Source: Poronia punctata
Lineage: Eukaryota; Ascomycota; Sordariomycetes; Xylariales; Xylariaceae
Reading direction: 5' to 3'
DNA: 64,000 bases
Assembly (NCBI GenBank): GCA_022579005.1
Contig: MU401523.1
Coordinates: 1-64,000, forward strand
Part shown: positions 14,231 to 25,209 of the stretch, one piece after another
How positions within the stretch are numbered: position 1 is the first letter of the stretch
Layout of the letters: each line of letters opens with the position of its first letter
The notes under the pieces: generated by a model
The model's database searches: none
Told to the model about the DNA's origin: nothing
The model's input: the letters and a program-made list of their open reading frames with translations, nothing else
Made by a program: the position numbers and the translations under genes

Positions 14231-15546
14231 TGGTTCGCGTATGATGGTTGGTTGTGAGCTCGATAGAGTGAACTCGCATCAACTTCCTTCGTAAGCTATC
14301 TCTGCAGTATTTCGGTCTAGAAGGTCTATAAAAAGCCTTAAGTAGCGCAATAAAAGCACCATCAATCATATCTTGATAGTTTTATGTATACTTCCGTGGT
14401 GACTGTCTGAGTTTCGGTGAAAGAACTATGCACTGCACGTACATTTACAACGGTTTGTAGTCGCTACCTAATCTACATATGTATCTGTTATGTGTGATAA
14501 TAATGATAGGGATGTATCATAGGACTGATCAACCCTCGAGCTGCGACTCACAAAACTATCCTTGTAGCAGCATAGCGGATACCTAACCCAGCTTGAGGCC
14601 GTGGATGTAGGGACACGCATCTGCATTACATAGTACAAAAACAACCAGGTTAAACAGTTGCGTTTTTACATATTTGAAGGGTTATAGGTACCACGTACAA
14701 TTTAGCATTCTCTGTACTGAGGTTAAGGAAAGTAAGGTAAGTAGTATCGAAGCTTTTACATTACCTAATTCAAGGTGGCAGATAGGCAAAAGGGGTGCTT
14801 TCCATGTCAAGTAGGCAAGTACCTACATGTAGTCAAGGACCATGCAGGAGTTGACACACGTGTGCCTACCTCGTGGGATTCTAAACATAGGTAGGTGCTG
14901 CGCCTACCTACCTAACTTACGTTACCAGCTGAAATAACCTATGCAACCATGATACGGATTTCGGGATTAGGTAGTAACTCCGGCTTATCTGACCAAATCC
15001 GGCTAACATCATTACACGCACAGCTGAATGTTTTGAGATGCGCTCGCCATATTCCTTCCCTTCCATTATTTTGCTTCACTCATATGATATACGTATGAGC
15101 TAACCCTCATTAGACACGGCAGTCTGGTGTTTTTATAAACTAGTGTGAAAGTGTTTTGGATTAATTGGCATCCGAACAATAACCCTTTAGGCTTTTGGTC
15201 TCGAAACCCGTTCACTTTTACGAGCTGGTATAAAACGTCATCGAATCCCGCTACCCATCCTTTTTGCTTTTTATTGCTTTTTTTTTTGTAACGGGGCCGG
15301 GTTTCCATGGTGGAATTGTCAACGCAGCATCGAGACAATCTACCGTAGCTGTCCAAGGGGCAATTGAAGGGGTCTGGTTCTATGAAAGCTCCATGGTAAC
15401 CAATCCGGTTTCCACTCTCTCAACACCAGATCCCGTAGCACTACCCCATTGCCCAATTGTCCATTGGCAAATCAATCCCAACTCCGGGCCAGACCAGTAC
15501 CGACCAACCAACCGGAATTAAGCAATAACTGGCTCTTTCCCCAGTC
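14231..15546. other. Intergenic region
   Basis: The acrB 3' flank followed by the upstream region of the Zn2Cys6 gene. CCAAT/ATTGG pentamers lie near 15398 and in the last 100 bases. ACCTACCT-type tracts occur around 14820-14930. No coding signal was seen. Confidence 0.6.
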
Positions 15547-18134
15547 ATGGCTTCAATGCCCATAGACGTACCGGGATCGCCATCGTCGTCGCCGTCTCCG
15601 TCCACCTCATCCCATTCCAGTCGGACGCCGGCGCCCTATGGCCAAGCTTGTATCAGCTGTGCCAAGGCCAAGTGTAAATGCATCCTCGTTTATGACACCG
15701 CCGGCTCCGGCCCGGGGCGGAGTTCGAGGCCGTCTTGTGAACGCTGCCTTCGTCTCGGACGCGAATGTAGACCGTCAAACGGGGTAAGGAAACGCGGAGC
15801 CGCCGTGTCGAAGCGTTCGAGCGTCAGTGCCAGTGCTGGTGCGACTCGGGCGGCGCGTAGCTTGGACAGCGTAATGGCTACAAACAGGGCGGCCAATCTC
15901 GAGCAAAAATTAGAAGATTTGGTGGCGATACTCAAAGCCCAGGCCGGCGCTCAACCCGGCCCTGGCCCCACTTCCGCTCCCGCTCCCGCTCCCGCTCCCG
16001 CCCCTGCTCCCGCCCCGGCCCCTTTCCAGTCCAGTGTCCATGGGTCACACCCCGAAGCATCATTACACCATACAATGAAGGCACAGCTTGGGCTTCCTGC
16101 GTCGGACGATGAGTCGGGGAATATTCCAAGCAGGCCGGTTTCCGGCGTTCCCGGGGGGCCTTCCGTCCTCACGCCGGCGGCATCTACGGACAATGCGACT
16201 GCTTCGACAGTTGCATCCACGCCTAGTCCACTACCTGCAAGCTCTCATGATTCTTTCTTGAGTTCCATGTCGGTAGCCGCGGCTGAAGAAACACTGTCCT
16301 TCTTCCGCAAATACTACCTCCCCGTATTTCCATTTGTACATATACCACCAGAGACGAGGTACGTAGACGACAGCCTTAGGTGGTGCACCAGAACATCAGC
16401 ATGCAATAGTTTTGTTGACACTAAGTGTGAATCCCGCAGTGCGATACAGTTACAGAGAGACCGGCCATATCTATGGCTCAATATATGTGCGCTATGTTGC
16501 AAGTGGCCGGCGCAGCAGATGGCTCTCTATCAGCGATCCCGAGAACAGCTGGCCCATAAGATGTTGGTCAGTTGCGAGCGGAATATTGATATGTTATTGG
16601 GTGTCTTGTGTAGTCTTGGATGGTATGTTATTTTCTGGTTGGCCCCTGAATCGACTGTATTATATATGCACAGTTGTACTAATATGTTTGAGTGTCAAGG
16701 ACGATGCATTTCTTTCTCTGCAAGCCTACTCTGAACGTAAAGATGAACATGGCCCTGTCCATCGTATGCGATCTGCGCCTTGATAGGCCCACCCAAGAAG
16801 ACAACTCGAAGGAAATGAGTTGTTTCAAACCGCCCGAGTTTGTCAAGAATACGGCTCGCACTATGGAGGAGAGACGGGCTACTTTGGCGTGTTATTTCTT
16901 TTATGCAAGGTAAATCCTTCGCTCTTCCTTTACCTTTTAATACTACGTAAGCAAGGAACAGGTTGGGCTGACATGGGATATCAGCGGCTCTGCATTCTTA
17001 AGGTGTCAATCGATGCGGTGGACGCCCCATATGGAGGATAGTCTGAAAGTATTGACGGCGAGTCCCGAATGCGAGGGCGACCGGCTTCTCGTACTTATGG
17101 TTCGAATACGGAGACTTTTAGAGCACGTTTCCCAGATGCAAGCGTCGTGGGGCTCAGACGGCGACACCCATCTGAAACCAACAGCCGCTGTATACGTCAA
17201 GTTCTTTCGTCAAGCCTTGCAAGACATCAAGAACCTAGTACCCGAATCCTTGAAAGATAACCGTGAGATAACCCCTGCCCAATATGCATCCTCTCCCCTA
17301 AAGTCACTTGTTGACTGCAAATGTAAACTGACCAACCTGCTCTTAGGTGTCCTCGAGTGTTTGCTTTTATCTGCCGAAATGTTGATTGCAGATATACCCT
17401 TTTCCCAATACATATGCATGGGCCAGACACCAGAAGGACCGTCAGAATCGTCCAGTCGGACGGAATCGCTGGACTTGGCACGGCGGTCCGATACTGGTCG
17501 TCTCGAGGTACTCTTCGCGTCCTTCCAAACAAGTAAAGCCTGCTTCGAACATTTCTTCGACCTTGAACTTTCAGATCTTCTGGGAATATCTTTCCCGGTT
17601 TTGCTGGTCTTTATCCGATCCTCGCAAATCCTCTACCGATTACGGCTGTTGGAAGATCCCGTATGGGACCGCTCGATCGTATCCAACGACATAGACCTTG
17701 TAGAGTCTGTTGAGCTCCTTGCCGATCGCTTTGGGCAGGTACCGGCCCTATACGGCCTTCGGACTGAGACGGACGCCGAGGGTAATGAGATTGCGGATTT
17801 CTATACCAAGTGCTCCAAAACATTTAAAGCTACATTCCCGGTATGGCGGACGCAGTTTGCGCAAGCGGATACGTCGATTAACAAGGCCGATGCTCGTCGC
17901 GCAAGTATAGGCATCGGCGCCGGGCCAACCGTCCATTCTGATGTCGGTAATGGAACCGAACCTACTACCATGATGGGACCCGGCATGCCTCCCAACTATG
18001 GGACCCGGACAAACTACCCGTATGTGACCAACTTCATGTTGCCCGACATGTTTGCCATGGACCTGTCCATGGATGATGCATGGTACAACGAGATGATGGG
18101 CTCGTGGGATACAGGCGGGGTCGGCCAGGTCTAA
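15547..18134 (+). CDS. Zn2Cys6 transcription factor
   Basis: Predicted nuclear DNA-binding regulator of 784 aa. Exons: 15547-16358, 16440-16622, 16700-16909, 16985-18134; introns are 81, 77 and 75 bp and phases agree. The Zn2Cys6 cluster uses C35, C38, C45, C64, C67 and C74, spaced CX2CX6CX18CX2CX6C, with an extra C43. A short coiled stretch (about 115-130) and an Ala-Pro repeat (about 142-158) follow. The middle region carries the fungal-TF pattern: FFRKYYLPVFPFVH, RPYLWLNICALCC, MALSIVCDLRL and SMRWTPHM. Intron 3 has a CTGAC branch site 13-17 bases before its acceptor. Intron 1 is a multiple of three without stops, so an unspliced read-through would add 27 residues. Target genes are unknown; the exporter 2.4 kb downstream is one candidate. 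Confidence 0.88.
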
Positions 18135-20342
18135 ATACCCCAAGGTTATATATAGGCTGTGTTCCCAACGGATGTGTTTTCTCGAGAAAAGAGAGAATAT
18201 GAAGACTTATAGATAAAGGGGAACACCACATGTGTAATACCATAAAATGTAAATACATGTCATATCTTACCGGATAACTCTGTCTTCTATACTATGTACG
18301 CAACGTAGTATGTATACCTCCAACTGCGTACTCTTATTCAGCTGCCATTGTGATGGCTTCCACCTACGAGTACCCAGTCCACGTGTGCCGTACTTTTTTC
18401 TCCTTCCCCTACAAATTGAACAAGGTAGCGGAACTGTGTACGTCAAACTACGATAGTTGGTAAGCATAGCAAAGCTTTGACCATGCACATGCCCCTTAGG
18501 AGTCGAAACCCGGGGTTTGAAATCCGTCTCCTCAAACCTCAAGTTTCAAAGTTGCGGCTCTAGATACGAGTACTGGACTGCTATATTTCTTTCTATTGGT
18601 ACTATTAAGTATCTTATGATCGGGTCCGTCCCCGCACCGGCACTTCTTTAGTTTTACTTTTTTTTAACCTTTCGGCACTTTTTTAAAACAAGCTTTTTCC
18701 TACCTACCTTACATACCTGGAGGGGAGGGGTGAGGGGAGAGCGGGAAGGAATGACTCATGGTTTCGAATACCTAATAACGTGAGACTGCCAAAAGTGAAA
18801 AAGGCATTACAAGATAATTACTTATGTACGAAGAGAGGTATACAGCACATTTTTTTTTTTAATTTATTGTCAGCTTTCCCTACCTAGACAATGACAAGAT
18901 GTCTACAAGTAACAACGGACTTTAGATATAGGTGTAGGTAATAAACTACAAGTATGAACTTACTATGTATGAAGATAGAAGAAGGGCGTCTAACTAATCT
19001 AGGTTAAGCCGTGCACGTGGGTTTCAGCTGTTCCATTTTTAGCCATTTCTAGGTAATTACTCGTTACTTGCTTCAGCTAGCCCCTGATCGTCGTTTTATC
19101 TACATGTATGTATGTACCTACCCCTGGTGGTCTGCATGTACAATACTTCTACGAGTAGGTAAACACGTCTGAGGCATGCCGCTTTAAGCTTGAGCATCTG
19201 GCGGCCGGATTTGGCCTGAGTAATAACCCGGAGCACCTAACCCTAGGTACCTAGTACAGCAGTAGGCTTTTGCGTAATTAAGTGCATATAATGAATGCCT
19301 TGTCTCCTGTCTTTTATGCGTACGTCCTTTTTTTGCAAAACGATTGCGACGAAAAGTAATAGCTAAAAGGCGAGAGAAGGAGAAAGGAAAACTTCAACTG
19401 GGAATGAACTTTTGGGGGTACGAGTAGGTACCTTAGGAAATACACAAATTCCACTTTCTCGTTGCCGGCTGCTGGCAACCGGATGGGTGCCCTGTTAGGA
19501 ACGCTCGAAACGCCTAATAAGCTTTGCCTAAGATAAGTACTTACCTAAGGCATGTCTAAAGTTGTACCTAAAGTAAAAGCAGCAATCAAGCTAAGCCTAA
19601 ATTTGTTTTACGCTTAGCATTTAGGAAAAGCTACTCGTAATACGTAATACGTACAAGTACCGACTTGCATATTCGAAATATCTATCTAGCTAACCTAAAC
19701 CCTGGGAAAGTTTTAAGTTGTGTTTAGAAGTTTAATATTGGTTCAAGGGGAAAGAAGTTGTACCTACTACGTAACCTTTGGAAAAATGATAAGAGCATTA
19801 CATAGAGATAGGTACAGTAATTAATTAATTAATTCAATTTTTGGGTTTTTTTTCCCGCCAAGTGAGATAGGAGAGAGATAGATAGGTAACAAAACGAAAC
19901 GCACTTTTCGCGCGGCGCGTTGCAAGATTCCGAATACGACTTAAACCCACGGCTTCCTGCCTTATCGGGTAGTTGTCCAACTCCGTCCGTGACCCGTCCG
20001 AGAGTACTATTGCGTTGCGTTGCGTTGCGTTCGCTTCGCTTCGCTTCGCCCTCGAATGTTCGAGTATGTACCTAGGTAATGTTAGGTATTGATTTGTATG
20101 ATGAACCGGAGCGGCGTTCGGATTTGGGTATTCGAATTCGGGATTTGTTTCCACCTGGTCATTTGTCATTTCTTTGACTGCGTAAAGAGGGAATTCTAGA
20201 AATTCAAACAATAAATAAAATAAAAAACCTTGTTATGTCTCATTTCTATATAGTGTGTTATATATGAAGAAAGAAAGAAGAAAGAGCCCGGAGCCTTTGC
20301 GGATAGAATAGATCAACTACCTACTGAGGTTTATTTTCATTC

Positions 20343-20373
<31 letters not shown>

Positions 20374-20574
20374 CTTTTCCTGTCTTTCTGTTTTACAAAG
20401 TACGAATACTCTTGTTTAGTCGACATTGCGATCAAGGCGACGGAACCCACGAGATCTTCGAAGCTCTTTTAGTCCCAACCCGTATAAGCCGAAAGCCAAG
20501 AACGACCCCCCATAAACTATACTTTTATCATAAATTTTGCGATACTAGGAGAGAAAAAAAAAAGGGAGGAAAGA
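18135..20574. other. Intergenic region with simple repeats
   Basis: No coding signal. Contains TAAT repeats (19818-19834), a TTGCG array running into a CTTCG array (20010-20050), and an ATT run (20344-20372). TACGAGTA-type octamers lie at 18365, 18565, 19150, 19419 and 19632, with ACCTAGGT at 20070. The last few hundred bases should hold the exporter promoter. Confidence 0.6.
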
Positions 20575-22869
20575 ATGGGAGTAGATCCGGAAACGGACTC
20601 GCGATCGGGGGATGAAGTGACGAGCACAGGTTCCCCTTTGGGAATGTCCACGACGACAAGCGAGGAGAAGTTACCGAACGAGAAAGAAGGTTTCGCCGCC
20701 GTTGAAACGCCAGTACAAGGCCCCCAGGAAGGCGATGCCTTGAACGATTACCTCACGGGCATCAAGCTCTTCGCCTTGTTATGTAGCACGGGCATGATAT
20801 ATTTTGTACTGTTGCTTGATACGTCCATTATTAGTACCGTGAGTCTGCGCTTGCCTTGTTTCAATGCGTAGACAAACACACACATGACAGGTCGCTGATA
20901 TACATCATCGAGATATAGGCCGTCCCCAAGATCACCAGCGAGTTTCACAGTCTGCCGGATGTGGGATGGTATGCGGGCGCATACCAACTTACTAGGTAAG
21001 CTTTCCCCCGCCGTCAATAAAAAACCCCCTCTCAACACGGGCGAAGTGTTCATGTTACTGACATCACTCCCCCCTAGCTCGGTCCTGCAACCACTGACGG
21101 GAAAGATCTATACTTACTTCCCGACCAAGTGGACGCTTCTTTTCTTCTTTTTGATTTTCGAGGTCGGCTCGTTACTCTGCGCCGTTGCCACTTCGTCCTC
21201 CTTCTTCATCGCCGGCCGCGCTGTCGCTGGTGTGGGCGTATCCGGCCTGCAAAATGGTAGCTTGGCTATCATATCTGGTGCCGTGCCGTTGGAAAAGAGA
21301 GCCTGTAAGTGTCTACCTATCCATGTATACTCCCGACGTGTTTTGAAATGCCATGGCCTGACTTTGATCTATTATAGTTTATCTCGGCCTACTGCTCGGA
21401 GGTTAGTTAATAGCATTACGCGGGCAAGTGAAAGGAAAGACACTCACTGACTTGTTGTAGTCGGGCAGCTGGGTCTGGTTATTGGGCCTTTGATTGGAGG
21501 TATCTTCACCGAATATGTCAGCTGGCGTTGGTGTAAGTTGAAGCCGAAACCCCTCCCATTCCCCCAACCTAAGATTTCGAGCTGACCAAAGAACCCACGC
21601 ACGGCATAGGCTTCTACATAAACTTGCCAATAGGTGCCGTCGCAGGAGGTTTCCTGGCACTACTGAACCCCCCGGAGCAAATCGTCAAGGCACCCTTCTC
21701 GCTTGCTCTCGTCCGCCGCGTCATTCCCAACTTCGACATCCTTGGCTTCTTGCTCTTCGCACCGGCAGCTACCCAGCTCCTCCTGGCCCTCCAGTTCGGT
21801 TCGGGTGATGTGTATGCCTGGGACTCATCCGTCGTCATCGGCCTTTTCGTCGGTGCCGGAGTTGCCGCTGTCCTCTTCATACTATGGGAGTGGAGGGCCG
21901 GTGAGGTGGCCATTATTCCCTTTTCCATGGTCGGGAACCGAGTCGTGTGGTCCAGCTGTCTCCAATATGTCGGTTTGATATCGGCCGTCTTCGTCGGGAC
22001 GCAGTATTTTCCCATATATTTCCAGGCCGTCAAGGGAGTTGGGCCGGTGCTGAGTGGTGTTTACTTGCTTCCGAGTATTCTATCACAGGTTCTTTTCGTC
22101 ATCGTGTCCGGAATCTTGGGTACGTGATCACGCTCCTTATATCCAACATATAATCGTCTTCTCCGTTTCTCCGTTTCCCCGTTCCCCCTGTCCACAGGAC
22201 GTTGTAGCTAACAATTATTAGTATCCAAGTTGGGGTACTACCTTCCCTTCGCCGTCTTGGCAAGCGTCGGCGCTACGATTGGAGCCGGATTGATCTCGAC
22301 ATGGGGACCGAGCACCTCAACCGCCGTATGGGTCGGTTACCAGATCTTCTATGGACTTAGAGGAATGGGTATACAGATCGTAAGTCTCAAACTGGCCCTC
22401 GTCCCTTGAACCTTGATCAGAAAAGCCTGACATATATATATGAATGGGACAGGCCATCGTTGCTATCCAGAATTCACTGCCGCCGAAACAGAGCCAACTC
22501 GGCACTTCGTTCCTGGTCTTCTGCCAGACTTTCGGCGCAGCAGTATGGATCGTAGTCGGAAACACCGTCTTCACCCAGTCTTTGATCAGCGAGACGCGTC
22601 GGCTAGTGCCATCCATCGACCCGTCTGCGGTCCTCAAGGCAGGCGGTAGTGCCCAGGCCGTACGAAGCCTGGCAGCTCCCGGGAGCCCGGAGTTGGAGGC
22701 GTTGTTGCAAGCCTTTTCAAACGCCTTCAGCGCTGTTTGCTACCTCATGGTCGCTTTGGCTGGTGTCGGTACGTTTGCATCGTTCGGGATGGGTTGGGTT
22801 GACGTACGGAAAAAGAAGACCCAGGCCCCGGCAGAACCAGCGACGGAAGCGCCGGTGGGCGAAGTGTAG
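20575..22869 (+). CDS. MFS drug:H+ antiporter (DHA2/14-TM type)
   Basis: Predicted plasma-membrane proton antiporter of 582 aa that exports small molecules. Exons: 20575-20838, 20919-20995, 21078-21304, 21378-21401, 21461-21532, 21610-22119, 22222-22379, 22453-22869; all phases agree and introns are 59-102 bp. A hydrophilic N-tail of about 60 residues precedes TM1 ([20 protein letters not shown]). [19 protein letters not shown] resembles the loop 2-3 signature, and [20 protein letters not shown] resembles antiporter motif [21 protein letters not shown] is typical of fungal toxin- and drug-efflux carriers. Exon 4 is only 24 bp. The substrate cannot be read from the sequence. The adjacent upstream regulator suggests, but does not prove, co-regulation. 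Confidence 0.92.
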
Positions 22870-23889
22870 TTTTTCTACTATTGTTCCGTCGTGGTTCTTT
22901 TATTTTATTTTATAGATACCTACATATGTGCATGCATACATCCGTACGATCATGATAGAATAATAGGGAGACGTGTATTGGATGCCGGCGTTATTTAGAG
23001 GAACATATACATTTTGATTACATACGTACCTACTCAATGTTTCCGTCTTTGTGCTTTGTAAGGTGTTCATGAATCATTTGTCAGAATTAAACTTTACCTG
23101 ACGAGGAGGCTTAACAGAACAATCGAGAGCTGAATAATACTTGCCTACCCGGTTAACATATGGAAGACAATCACTTTGTCGGGCTATCGATGAGTTGGAA
23201 TTTAAAGCAGTTGTTGCGTACCTTCCCATTCCTGGGGGAAGTAGTCACTCCGGGAGTCCGGGCTACCTCACGAGTCACAAGCTCATCCCAAACAGTCTGA
23301 GATGTAAGTCCAGCTGCGCCACTCACCAGCCCCAACCCAGTGAATTGTGAGGGGCCAATCAATCTACCTATTCAAAATGCGCCACAGCCTGAGCACAACA
23401 TATTGGCGACTCTCAAAACAACCATTTGCAAACTTCTCACTCGATCGGTGCTGATCGGCTACCTACCATATCCGGCACGATGGGTACGATAGGTGCCTGG
23501 CCGCCACGCAGCCTGCAGTGGTAAGCGGATGAAGTGCATCTAATTATAACCCATGCCTAAAATGTCCAGCCCCTCCAATTCTACGCTGGCATTGGAGACA
23601 TTCTCTATCTGCCAAGTGACGTCGAGTCACAGCTCATTTTTTGTGCTTTCTCTTCTTGTGAGCCAGTCTCGCATCGAATCTCTTCAAGCGATTCACTCAT
23701 CATGCCCGTATACTTTTGCATATAGACTAGACCTTGTATAGGGAGACTTTCTCTCCTAGCGTTTTCTCTAATGGGGACTAATAATCGTTCTTCAATTTTC
23801 CTAACCGCACCTACGTGTATCGTGCCCCTTACCGCTTATTGGATTAGACAATCCGCTTTCTAGACTACGAGTACGAGTACACAAAACAA
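22870..23889. other. Intergenic region
   Basis: No gene seen. Two overlapping TACGAGTA octamers (23866 and 23872) sit 11-24 bases upstream of the next start codon. Confidence 0.6.
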
Positions 23890-25209
23890 ATGCCCTTTAT
23901 TCCCAACACTCCCGAGTCTCGTATTGGCCGGACCGACTCAAAAAATCCCGCCACGACATGTAGAGGCATTACTTCGGGCGGCCGGCCCTGCCGTAGACCA
24001 TTAGCTGCCACTCCGGGCTCTTCACCCGCTACCTCGCCCTATGCTCGAGGAAGCCGAGTGGACCAACTTCGTGTGGACGACCCGAGTAACCCAGACTTGT
24101 ATTGCTGGCAGCATAAGACCCAGGCAAGCTCTTCTGCGAAATCGAGCCCTGGACCTGCCTCGCGAACCAAACTTGATCCGATACAGCAAGGGAGCATCGA
24201 AAGCCTCATCGATCGGCTCGGGATAGTCGAGGCTGAACGAAAGAACAAAAAGCCCACCAAGACCCATAAGCGACCGTCGGATATCAAGCGGCACGACTAC
24301 AACCCACGGCCAGACGACTCGAATGTCTCACAGCCCCCAAAGCCGGGGAGAAAACCCAAAGGGAAACAGCAGGTTTCAACCTTTTGCTTCTGTTTCAAAT
24401 TTCCTGTCCAGGGAGAACAGCACCCTGTGCGGCCGAAACCCAGACCAGTTCAAAATGCGCCCTCGAAGCCGAGCACTGCGAAACTCCCGTCTGGTCAATA
24501 TCTTGCGCCGTCTTCCGCCAACAATCGACCGGGCCTCGGCGCATCGAGGCAATCGTCAGCGCAATCGGGAGTGTCGCAGACTTCGCGCTATCTGTCGTTG
24601 ATTCCCGACTCGGTCCTGCCGGAAACTGCCGCAAACTTGTTACGAGAACTTTCAAAGCCGTTTGCGCCGACGGACGAGCCCGGTTATATATACATCTTCT
24701 GGTTGACTCCCGAGTCGCAAACGCAATCGTCGACGGCGACTGCGGAAGCGGCGCGGAACCTGCTAGCCCCCCCTACGCGTCCCGATATGCGCCAACGCCG
24801 GACGAGCGACGTATTGCAATCATTCGCCAAGCAGTCGGGTCGGGGCGGGTCAGCAAACAAGACTATTCTTCTCAAAATCGGAAGGGCGTCTAATGTGCAG
24901 CGGAGATTGAACGAATGGCAAAGGCAATGCGGGTACAACATCTCTCTCATACGCTACTATCCGTACGTGTCTTCCACCCAGCCGTCCACGCCGCGGAAGG
25001 TGCCGCACAGCCACAAAGTTGAGCGCTTAGTCCATATTGAGCTGGAAGGCCAAGGACTCCGGGTGAGTTCCAAGACAAGCTGCGACGCCTGTGGCAGAAA
25101 TCATAAGGAGTGGTTCGAGGTCGAGGCTACTAGAGCCGGTATCAACACGGTCGATGAGATTGTCCGTCGATGGTCCGACTGGGACGAAGCGAATGCACAG
25201 GGGTCATAA
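23890..25209 (+). CDS. T5orf172 / MUG113-type GIY-YIG-superfamily protein
   Basis: Protein of 439 aa opening at ATG 23890. The N-terminal 260 residues are basic and disordered, with a small CRGITSGGRPCRRP motif. The C-terminal part (about 265-430) carries a T5orf172 (DUF1766) domain: YIYIFWL, then KIGRASNVQRRLNEWQRQCG, then HKVERLVHIEL, CDACGRNHKEWFEV and a final RRWSDW. The Tyr/Ile-rich strand, the Arg of the RASNVQRR helix and the Glu of KVERL are where GIY-YIG enzymes keep catalytic residues, so a nuclease-like fold is likely. Activity and substrate are unknown in fungi. A 39-bp in-frame segment (24373-24411) encodes an odd FCFCFKF patch bounded by GT and AG; it is shorter than normal introns and is left in the model. 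Confidence 0.8.
   Translation: MPFIPNTPESRIGRTDSKNPATTCRGITSGGRPCRRPLAATPGSSPATSPYARGSRVDQLRVDDPSNPDLYCWQHKTQASSSAKSSPGPASRTKLDPIQQGSIESLIDRLGIVEAERKNKKPTKTHKRPSDIKRHDYNPRPDDSNVSQPPKPGRKPKGKQQVSTFCFCFKFPVQGEQHPVRPKPRPVQNAPSKPSTAKLPSGQYLAPSSANNRPGLGASRQSSAQSGVSQTSRYLSLIPDSVLPETAANLLRELSKPFAPTDEPGYIYIFWLTPESQTQSSTATAEAARNLLAPPTRPDMRQRRTSDVLQSFAKQSGRGGSANKTILLKIGRASNVQRRLNEWQRQCGYNISLIRYYPYVSSTQPSTPRKVPHSHKVERLVHIELEGQGLRVSSKTSCDACGRNHKEWFEVEATRAGINTVDEIVRRWSDWDEANAQGS

Noticed and set aside
16910..17002. Alternative third intron of the Zn2Cys6 gene ending at 17002
   Set aside because: Phase also fits, but the acceptor at 16984 sits after a CTGAC branch site and keeps the expected residue count before SMRWTP.
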